Source: CAZRNB01 sp964601355
GTDB taxonomy: Bacteria > Planctomycetota > Phycisphaerae > Sedimentisphaerales > Anaerobacaceae
DNA length: 44,227 nucleotides
Assembly: GCA_964601355.1 (NCBI GenBank)
Contig: CAZRNB010000006.1
Span: 1-44,227, forward strand
Reading direction: 5' to 3'
In this document: positions 8,196 through 14,770 of the stretch, piece after piece
Layout: each line of letters opens with the position of its first letter
Numbering within the stretch: the stretch's first letter is position 1
Made by a program: the position numbers and the translations under genes
The notes under the pieces: generated by a model
Told to the model about the DNA's origin: nothing
What the model saw: the letters and a program-made list of their open reading frames with translations, nothing else
Database searches by the model: none

Positions 8196-8535
8196 CCCGG
8201 CAAGGTGCACATAAACTAAAAACGGGGCCTAGGGGCTGTTGAAAAAGTGGGATTTTAACAAGCATAAGCAGCCATCCAATTTTTCTTCATACCGCAATCT
8301 CCCAATTTAAACAACCTTTTTGCCACAAACCTCGATTGCGGCTAAAAATCAGTCTTGGCAAGTTCAGATCGTTCCGGTAATACCATTCGCTACAGTCTCT
8401 TATTTTTTGTTGTTAATATAATTTCTTCATAGCTGGTTCTTTTGCTTTACCTTAGCGATCAATCGCAGAAAAAAGCTCATACGTAAAGCACGTATGCGCT
8501 TTACGTATATCTTAATGGAGCCGGCAAATGTATCT

Positions 8536-8725
8536 GGTCACTGGATACCCGACACTGGATACTCGAAGACAGAAGACAGATGACAGAGGACGGAAGACAG
8601 AACATCAGGTTGTCCTGATACCCTAATATCCAGATACCCACTACCTGATACCCTGATAACCTGTTGCGAAGGAAATCAGGACACCAGGAAATCTTGGTGC
8701 AAGATACTCGATACCGGATACTGGT
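8536..8725. repeat. Cluster of GATACCC/GGATACTCGA and GACAGAAGACAG repeats
   Basis: Irregular repetition of short words: GGATACCCGACACTGGATAC and ACTCGA (8541-8563), GAAGACAGAAGACAGATGACAG (about 8562-8583, with AGAGGACGGAAGACAG following), CTGATACCC and AGATACCC (8617-8660), then GATACTCGATACCGGATACTGG (8703-8724). The same words recur at 24182-24252, 26694-26733, 40208-40230 and 44090-44115. No open frame runs through it. Confidence 0.75.
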
Positions 8726-9063
8726 TATTCACAGGAATCAAGAATCTGGCACCAGCTATAGAATGGTGGGTGCAATTACCCCTCCCTTATGGTCGGGGCT
8801 CTTTTGATGAATCGCATATATTTTTTGATGATTCATATTAGTTTATTTCGGTGGTGGCGATGACCATTTCGTGCATAGGAGGATATTGCACGATGGGAGC
8901 CGCATCATAGAAATACATGTCATCTTTGAATATGACACAAGAACTGACGACTTGAACTGCCTGCAATTGCCGGTGAAAATGCTCTTATGTTATTTAGTAT
9001 GTCGGAAGTAATCAGTAGCTTAGCAGGTTTTTGATAAAAGTAATGATAAACAAGGAGGTATTT

Positions 9064-9486
9064 ATGGAATTCCAGCAGTGTGCAAAGGACGAAAAAAGCA
9101 AACTATGGTTTATGTCTAAATTGCCGTTAGGATTAGTGGTTTTGCTAATTATATTTGGTTTCTATACGGTAGCAACAGCCACAAACAGTGGGGAGAGGGT
9201 CATTAATATTCAGTCGGGAAGTGCAAATCTTTTGAACCCATTTAATTTAACGAGCGCAGGGAGTAATGGCGATTTATCTGCTACCAGAGGCATGTTTTTT
9301 CCTCCGGTACATTGTCCATATAGACCTACTGTGCGCAGCCCCTGGGGTCCTTGGACTCCAATTGTCCCTAAGCCCATTTTCCCGTGGTGGCCGGCAACGC
9401 CAACTATGCCTGCTAATCCCAATTTCCCATGGTGGCCGCAGAGACATCTAACAGTGCCGCCTCGGTTTAATTGGCTGTTTGAATAA
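9064..9486 (+). CDS. Small membrane-anchored Trp/Pro-rich protein
   Basis: A 140-residue protein of no family I recognise. The start at 9064 follows AAGGAGG by five bases; an ATA/ATG-rich in-frame extension back to 9031 has no ribosome site. Residues about 20-41 (LPLGLVVLLIIFGFYTVATA) form one membrane helix or an uncleaved signal. The exported part is low in charge and rich in Trp and Pro: RSPWGPWTPIVPKPIFPWWP and PNFPWWPQ. It sits upstream of the LuxR regulator and exopolysaccharide operon and ends in its own strong hairpin, so it may be a wall- or polysaccharide-associated protein; that link is inference from position. Confidence 0.75.
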   Translation: MEFQQCAKDEKSKLWFMSKLPLGLVVLLIIFGFYTVATATNSGERVINIQSGSANLLNPFNLTSAGSNGDLSATRGMFFPPVHCPYRPTVRSPWGPWTPIVPKPIFPWWPATPTMPANPNFPWWPQRHLTVPPRFNWLFE

Positions 9487-9510
9487 GTCTTAAACCATTA
9501 TGAATTCAAG

Positions 9511-9586
9511 AGCATAAGGGCATAAGTCATAAGAGCACAAGTACCGTTGGCTTGTGCTCTTATGCTTTTAACTTATACGCTTATGC
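9511..9586 (+). terminator. Long imperfect hairpin after the Trp/Pro-rich gene
   Basis: GCATAAGGGCATAAGT...AAGAGCACAAG pairs with CTTGTGCTCTT...ACTTATACGCTTATGC around the loop TACCGTTGG. The arms are about 34 bases with a few bulges. No long T-run follows, so it could equally be a dispersed repeat that stabilises the transcript end. Confidence 0.6.
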
Positions 9587-9638
9587 AATTACCATGGCTC
9601 GTCTATACTCTGTACAGGCAGGTGCAGGCCAATTTTAT

Positions 9639-9661
9639 AATTAACAATCAAATTGTTAATT
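9639..9661. promoter_or_regulatory. Perfect 10-base inverted repeat, possible operator
   Basis: AATTAACAAT-CAA-ATTGTTAATT, a symmetric AT-rich palindrome about 230-250 bases upstream of the LuxR-type gene. The symmetry and short spacer suit a dimeric DNA-binding protein; it has no terminator features. The binding protein is unknown. Confidence 0.45.
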
Positions 9662-9887
9662 CTTTTCGCCCGAAATCAGACATACACGGTTTTTTCTGTT
9701 ACTTTCCTCAGCTCTAATGTGTTGTTTTTCCAAAGGAATAGCTGTTTTGTGCGTAGGACTATGCGCGAACAAAGAAAATACGTAGTGACCACAATTTTTT
9801 GAACCGGACGGAAAGACCAATAATCACGATGAGAACCGGCGAGGAGTGATATATCCCGGCTTTTGTGACGCTTTAAAGCCGGAGAGA

Positions 9888-10235
9888 ATGAAGGTTAAAA
9901 GGATGGCTTACACACAAAACCTAAGAAATTATCAGTCAACAGAGGTTGTGCGAGGAGCACAAAAGTGTCCCGCCTTAAATGTTGAAATATTTTCTAAAAG
10001 TGAATGGGAGGATCTCGTTAGTAAGCTGTCTCTATCTCCAAGACAGGCAGAAGTGATCCAAAGGATTTTGTCCGGCCGCTCTGACAAACAGATAGCCAGG
10101 GACTTACAAATAAGTGTGCCGACGGTGCGTACACACTTAAACCGGGCTTTTTTAAGATTCGGCGTGCAGGACCGTATTGAGCTTGTTATTCACGTTTTTA
10201 ACAAGTTCCGTGAGGGTTGCCGCACTAATGGGTGA
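9888..10235 (+). CDS. Solo LuxR/GerE-type HTH regulator
   Basis: A 115-residue DNA-binding protein. Residues about 48-105 form a LuxR C-terminal HTH: LSPRQAEVIQRILSGRSDKQ, then IARDLQISVPTVRTHLNRAF and LRFGVQDRIELVIHVF. There is no receiver, autoinducer or PAS domain, so activity may be set by amount or by a partner. The start is uncertain: ATG at 9888 (right after a GGAGAG site), ATG at 9903, or GTG at 9846 are all in frame. A hairpin (CCGGCTTT 9856-9863 with AAAGCCGG 9875-9882) touches the ribosome site. It precedes the exopolysaccharide operon by 168 bases and is its most likely local regulator. Confidence 0.85.
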   Translation: MKVKRMAYTQNLRNYQSTEVVRGAQKCPALNVEIFSKSEWEDLVSKLSLSPRQAEVIQRILSGRSDKQIARDLQISVPTVRTHLNRAFLRFGVQDRIELVIHVFNKFREGCRTNG

Positions 10236-10283
10236 CCACGTTTACAGCGAGTATGAGTTTGTGTTTTTTTGATTGAGATTTTT

Positions 10284-10360
10284 CTTGGTCAACCGTATTG
10301 GCTTTCAAGGAGGAAAGCCACGGTTAGCCAAGATGCGACGGCAGTAGCCCCGTTTTGGGG
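10284..10360 (+). promoter_or_regulatory. Structured leader upstream of the exopolysaccharide operon
   Basis: A long three-part stem: CTTGG (10284-10288) with CCAAG (10328-10332), AACCG (10291-10295) with CGGTT (10321-10325), and TGGCTTTC (10299-10306) with GAAAGCCA (10313-10320), loop AAGGAG. A second hairpin CCCC-GTTTT-GGGG follows at 10348-10360. It lies between the LuxR gene and the GTG start of the export lipoprotein. The AAAGCCACGG word recalls cyclic-di-GMP riboswitches but the rest does not fit, so it is left unnamed. Confidence 0.55.
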
Positions 10361-10402
10361 GATTTAGATGCAAAAATGAAGTAAGGATTGGAGGTGTGAA
10401 AA

Positions 10403-11626
10403 GTGTGCTTTGAGAGGAGTAATCGTGCGGCCTGGGGGGTATTAGATATTCATGCAATTTTAGTTTTATTTGTCATGACAACAGCGTTTGTCTGCTTAAA
10501 TGGATGTTTTGAGAAGGTTAAACTTTCCGCACCTTCGGAGCTATCTGAATTCGAAAGAGCAGGGCCTGTTTATCCTGCCATGGATTTGGACCAGCTTGTT
10601 GGAGCCGGAAGCCGAAGCGGTCTTTACCGTGTCGTGTCCGGCGATGTGCTGGAGCTTACAATGCCGACAATATTACAGGTGGTCATGGCCAAGGACCTGG
10701 AAGCCGTTGAAAACGTCAGCAAGTATATGTGCAGAGTCAGTGACAATGGAACAGTCACGCTTCCCATAGTCGGCGAAATCAGGGTGGCAGGTAAAGCTCT
10801 GGGGCAGACAGAATCGATTATTATTGATGCTTATTATCCAAAATATATCGGGATTCGCCCGTCGGTGCTGGCACAGGTTGCCGAGTACAATACTGCAAAG
10901 GTTTCTATCACCGGGGCAGTCAAAAATCCGGGCATCTATGAGCTGCGAAGCGATCGGATGTCGCTTGTCGCGGTTATTATGGAGTCAGGTGGTATAGTGG
11001 ATGATGGGGCGGCTCGTATCTGGATAATGCACGCCGACCAGGCTCAGCCCGATCAGGGAAGTCTCGGCAAAGATACCGGTCGCCGGGAGCATCAATCAAG
11101 TCTCGATGCGGCTTTAGACGAAGCTCCGTCGGAGCAATCTTTGGCAACAGCAGAGCCGAACAAACCTCAAAAATCAGAGCCTGTGCTTTTGCCGGTCAAA
11201 GGGCTTAACATTCCCTTTGCTGATGTGGCGCTGCGGGACGGTGATGCCGTTGTAGTTGAACGGCTGGAGATGCCGATATTTACGGTGATTGGCCTTGTGA
11301 ATAAGCCCGGCAACTATCCATATCCGCCGGATGTTCAATATAACCTCGTGCAGGCGATTGCTTATGCCGAGGGATTGGAACAGGACGCTAAGCCTCGTTA
11401 TGCTACTATCTACCGCCTGAAGGCGGATGGAACGATCGTAAGAACTCCTTTCCGGATTATAAATCCGGCTAATGGTTCAGAGCAGATGGATTCTTTGAAC
11501 GTTATGTTAAAGCCGGGCGATATAGTTGCAGTGGAGCATACCCCTCGAATACGCAGGAACCTGTTTCTGCAGAAGATGTTCAATGTCAACGTTGGCGCAT
11601 ACGTGCCTATACCTATAATGCGTTAA
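10403..11626 (+). CDS. Polysaccharide export lipoprotein, Wza-like, with SLBB domains
   Basis: A 407-residue outer-membrane export component for exopolysaccharide. It starts at GTG with GGAGG nine bases upstream. A signal peptide ends in the lipobox L-N-G-C (Cys35). The poly-export domain follows (about 65-150, LYRVVSGDVLELTMP and VTLPIVGEIRVAG), then SLBB domain 1 (about 165-205, VSITGAVKNPGIYEL), a Ser/Gln/Glu-rich linker (about 215-265) and SLBB domain 2 (about 295-330, FTVIGLVNKPGNYPYPP). The order matches Wza/OPX proteins. It begins a four-gene run with a chain-length kinase, phosphatase and ligase. The long linker between the SLBB domains is larger than usual. Confidence 0.92.
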   Translation: MCFERSNRAAWGVLDIHAILVLFVMTTAFVCLNGCFEKVKLSAPSELSEFERAGPVYPAMDLDQLVGAGSRSGLYRVVSGDVLELTMPTILQVVMAKDLEAVENVSKYMCRVSDNGTVTLPIVGEIRVAGKALGQTESIIIDAYYPKYIGIRPSVLAQVAEYNTAKVSITGAVKNPGIYELRSDRMSLVAVIMESGGIVDDGAARIWIMHADQAQPDQGSLGKDTGRREHQSSLDAALDEAPSEQSLATAEPNKPQKSEPVLLPVKGLNIPFADVALRDGDAVVVERLEMPIFTVIGLVNKPGNYPYPPDVQYNLVQAIAYAEGLEQDAKPRYATIYRLKADGTIVRTPFRIINPANGSEQMDSLNVMLKPGDIVAVEHTPRIRRNLFLQKMFNVNVGAYVPIPIMR

Positions 11627-11654
11627 ATTTGGCCTGAACGAATGTGGAGGCGAC

Positions 11655-13949
11655 ATGATAAGCAATAACATTAATCGCAATGTGGTTGATGAAAAGGACG
11701 GATTTTTACAGGCATCGCCGGCGGCTGGGATGATGCCTGAGAGCCTGGTTCAGATTGTATGGCGCAGCCGCTGGATAGTGTTGATTACTATGGTTCTGGC
11801 CTTATCGGCGGCTTTTATTTACCTTCAAAAAGCCACCCCTATATATACCAGCACGTCCAGAATTTACGTTGAGCAGAGTGGGCCCAAAATAATAGGCGAC
11901 ATGGAAGAAGGTGTAATGACCCGATCCAAAAACTACCTGTACACGCAGGCGGAGCTGCTTACCTCTATGCCGATTCTTAATGCCGCCCTTGATAGTCCCG
12001 GCGTAAGACAGATGAGGACCCTGGCTGGTTTTGACAATCCAATAGCATATCTGAAAAAATGCCTGAACGTGGAAGTTGGTAAAAAAGACGATATTGTCAA
12101 TATATCATTCGATTCACCTTATCCGGCTGAAGCAGCTCAATTAGTAAATCAGGTGGTGGATTCCTACATAACGTATCACGCCACGCAAAAGCGCAGCACC
12201 TCGGCGGAGGTCTTAAAGATTCTTCAAACCGAGAAGGCCAAACGCAGTGAAGAAATGACAAACAAGCTCAAGGCGATGATGACATTTAAGACACAGAACA
12301 TGCAATTGGCCTTTGAGGGCGAGCGAGGCAATGTAATCCTGCAACGCTTGGACAGACTATCAGCGGTTTTAACGGAGGCACAACTGGAAACTATTGAAAG
12401 CAAGTCTTACTGCGAATCCGTCAGGCAGATGGCGGACGACCCGGCAAAGCTCAGAGAGTTTGTAGAAGCCAAATATGGCAAGAGCGCCTACGCTAAGGTA
12501 GATAACGAAAACACCTTGCTGGATGCCGACCTGAACCGTCTTGAGCTGCAATTGGCTGACCTGAAGCGCCAGCACCAGCTTACTGCCGACCACCCTGCTG
12601 TTTGTGAGGTCGAAAGGAAAATTGACTGGACTAAAAAAAGAATCAGCACCATAGATGAAGAATTCGCCCGTTTACAATTATCCGTGGCCCAGCAGCAGTA
12701 TCTTTCTGCCAAAGAAAAAGAGCAGCAGATAGAAGGATATTTCCAGGAGCAGCGTCAGCTCGCCTTGAGTCTTAATGAGCAGCTCGCTCAATATACAATC
12801 CTGCAGTCCGACTGGGATCAGACCAAAAAGCTCTGCGACATTCTGGATGATCGGATCAAGGAGCTTAACGTCACTGAAGATGTAGGAGCATTAAATATCA
12901 GCATTCTCGAAGTGGCAAGAGCGGCAAATAAACCTTCCAAGCCCCAAAAAGCCAGAATTATGGGTATTGCATTGGTTTTAAGCCTGATGCTCGGAGGAGG
13001 CCTGGCTCTGCTTCGGGACTGGGTGGACCAGCGAATTCGCTCTGCGGAAGAGGCGTCGGCAATTTTAGGTCTCCCTATGCTGGGCGTAGTGCCCTCGATG
13101 TCTAAAAAACAAAGCATAGCTGACCGCGGACAAGTTGTGCAGTTAGATTCAAAGTCTTTGGCTGCCGAAGCCTACCGGACGATTCGTACCGCTGTGTTCT
13201 TTAGTGTTCCCGATGGACAGGCTAAGACGCTGCTTGTTACCTCGCCAAGCTCAGGTGACGGCAAAACAACCTTAGCCAGCAACTTAGCCATTGCAATGGC
13301 ACAGGCTGGGCAGCGTGTGCTTATTCTTGATGCTGATTTCCGCAAGCCTATGCAGCATAATATCTTTGGGATAGAAAAATCCCCCGGCATTTCCGATTAT
13401 TTAGCCGGTTTGCAAAGTCTGAATAAAACTATTCAACCCAGTCCTGTTGCCGGTCTTGATGTCCTGCCGTGTGGCTCGGATGTGCCCAATCCTTCTGAAA
13501 TGCTTAACAGCCGTTTGTTTGCCGATATTATGGAGGAGCTTTCCGCGAAGTATGACCGCATTATAGTGGACTCGCCGCCGGTTATGCCTGTTACCGATGC
13601 CTGCATCCTGGGAGCCGTTTGTGACGTTACCCTCTTGGTGCTTCGTGCCGAAAAATCAACTCGCAAGACTGCTCAGCAGGCCCGCGACGGCCTGCTCAAC
13701 GTCGGTGCACAAGTCCTTGGAACCGTGGTAAATGACGTGTCTCGCGGGAAAGGCCGGTATGGGTACTATCACTATGGATATTACGGAACCGGCTATGGCC
13801 ACGGACATAAAGATAGGGATAAGGAAACTCAAAAAGAAAGAGCAGCTATTGATTCCGTTCTTCAGAGAGACGATCCGAGAAGAGACCTATTGTACTCCAA
13901 AGGACACCTTTCGGTGGACGGGGATTCCGTTTCGCGTGAATCCAAATGA
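11655..13949 (+). CDS. Wzz-type chain-length regulator fused to a BY-type tyrosine kinase
   Basis: A 764-residue inner-membrane protein controlling exopolysaccharide polymerisation and export. TM1 about residues 40-57, a periplasmic Wzz coiled-coil region (about 60-430), TM2 about 433-452, then a cytoplasmic BY-kinase: Walker A SPSSGDGKTT (about 530-540), Walker A' ILDADFRKP (about 557-565), Walker B IIVDSPP (about 636-642). A Tyr cluster, GRYGYYHYGYYGTGYGHGH (about 698-716), is the expected autophosphorylation site, but it is followed by some 48 further residues, whereas such clusters usually end the protein. Ribosome site GGAGG. It overlaps the next gene by four bases (ATGA), so the kinase and phosphatase are translationally coupled. 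Confidence 0.95.
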   Translation: MISNNINRNVVDEKDGFLQASPAAGMMPESLVQIVWRSRWIVLITMVLALSAAFIYLQKATPIYTSTSRIYVEQSGPKIIGDMEEGVMTRSKNYLYTQAELLTSMPILNAALDSPGVRQMRTLAGFDNPIAYLKKCLNVEVGKKDDIVNISFDSPYPAEAAQLVNQVVDSYITYHATQKRSTSAEVLKILQTEKAKRSEEMTNKLKAMMTFKTQNMQLAFEGERGNVILQRLDRLSAVLTEAQLETIESKSYCESVRQMADDPAKLREFVEAKYGKSAYAKVDNENTLLDADLNRLELQLADLKRQHQLTADHPAVCEVERKIDWTKKRISTIDEEFARLQLSVAQQQYLSAKEKEQQIEGYFQEQRQLALSLNEQLAQYTILQSDWDQTKKLCDILDDRIKELNVTEDVGALNISILEVARAANKPSKPQKARIMGIALVLSLMLGGGLALLRDWVDQRIRSAEEASAILGLPMLGVVPSMSKKQSIADRGQVVQLDSKSLAAEAYRTIRTAVFFSVPDGQAKTLLVTSPSSGDGKTTLASNLAIAMAQAGQRVLILDADFRKPMQHNIFGIEKSPGISDYLAGLQSLNKTIQPSPVAGLDVLPCGSDVPNPSEMLNSRLFADIMEELSAKYDRIIVDSPPVMPVTDACILGAVCDVTLLVLRAEKSTRKTAQQARDGLLNVGAQVLGTVVNDVSRGKGRYGYYHYGYYGTGYGHGHKDRDKETQKERAAIDSVLQRDDPRRDLLYSKGHLSVDGDSVSRESK

Positions 13950-14770
13950 GAAGTTTGTCCAACAAATTTTCTGATGACGTTCGGCACATAAGCCCATTTA
14001 AGCCGTCTGATTTTGTGGACGTGCATTGTCACTGCCTTGCTGCTCTTGATGACGGCCCAAAAACTTTATCGGAGGCTGTAACGCTATGTAAGGCCCTTGT
14101 TGCCGATGGGGTAAAGACAGCAATAGCTACGCCTCATCAGCTCGGGCGATTTGACGGCTGCTACGATGCGGCAGATATTCGTCGGGCCGTTGCCGGGTTA
14201 AACCATGAATTAAAAGTCTGTGGGGTCCCTTTAGCAGTTTGCCCCGGGGCGGACGTAAGAGTCGATGAGAGAATTGCACAATTATTGCGGTCCGACCTGA
14301 TACTTACTCTGGCAGACACGGGCCGATACATTCTGCTGGAGCTGCCGCACGAAACACTTATAGATTTGAAGTATCTCCTGGCTGAGCTTGACTTAATCGG
14401 CATAAGGGCGATTATCTCGCATCCTGAGAGAAACACCGTGCTGGCCGGTGAGCCTGGCCTGGTATTGGAATGGGCGGAATATAATCCTTGTCTGCAAATC
14501 ACGGCTGCCAGCTTAGTTGGCGAATTCGGCCAGAACGTCCGGCGTGCCGCATGGCGCTTTCTGGATATGCCGATGGCTGTTGTAGTGGCGACGGATGCTC
14601 ACAATACGTCCATGCGATCCCCTCGAATGGCCAGGGCGTTTGAGATGATAGCAATTAACCGAGGCGTTTCTGCGGCTCGTAAATTCTGTGTTACAGATCC
14701 AATATGTATTCTAAACGGGCAGGGAATCCTGTCCTTAGCTGAAATTCAGGCACAGGAAGTGCCTAAATGA
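13946..14770 (+). CDS. CpsB/CapC-type PHP-family tyrosine phosphatase
   Basis: A 274-residue metal-dependent phosphatase expected to remove phosphate from the BY-kinase Tyr cluster. It has the PHP metal-site motifs in order: VDVHCHCLAALDDGP (His27, His29, Asp35/36), ATPHQ (His64), PGADVRV (about 110), ISHPERN (about 156) and TDAHN (about 215). Family length is about 250. The first 20 residues are an unusual extension created by starting inside the upstream gene. It overlaps both neighbours by four bases. Confidence 0.92.
   Translation: MRSLSNKFSDDVRHISPFKPSDFVDVHCHCLAALDDGPKTLSEAVTLCKALVADGVKTAIATPHQLGRFDGCYDAADIRRAVAGLNHELKVCGVPLAVCPGADVRVDERIAQLLRSDLILTLADTGRYILLELPHETLIDLKYLLAELDLIGIRAIISHPERNTVLAGEPGLVLEWAEYNPCLQITAASLVGEFGQNVRRAAWRFLDMPMAVVVATDAHNTSMRSPRMARAFEMIAINRGVSAARKFCVTDPICILNGQGILSLAEIQAQEVPK

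Larger units (their letters stand above)
7634..9063. other. 1.4 kb non-coding region rich in relics and repeats
   Basis: No convincing gene. From left to right it holds the 5' region of the LamG gene (no clear promoter), a TCCCGATA-c-ATCGGGA palindrome (7822-7837), a CCAGGAT-N6-ATCCTGG dyad (8065-8084), a degraded pseudopilin end and terminator (8084-8195), an unremarkable AT-rich part, a repeat tract (8536-8725), and a hairpin CGTGCA...TGCACG at about 8871-8900 upstream of the next gene. Confidence 0.6.

Noticed and set aside
8014..8265. Minus-strand open frame of 83 residues
   Set aside because: It runs antisense through the decayed pseudopilin end and terminator.
8536..8725. CRISPR array
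   Set aside because: The words repeat irregularly, with no constant repeat length or unique spacers, and no cas genes are present.
9811..9823. GGACGGAAAGACC, resembling a conserved 23S rRNA word
   Set aside because: Only 13 bases match and no other rRNA sequence surrounds it; chance.
10284..10360. Cyclic-di-GMP (GEMM) riboswitch
   Set aside because: AAAGCCACGG fits part of the consensus, but the first stem with its GNRA loop and the receptor are missing. Kept only as an unnamed structured leader.
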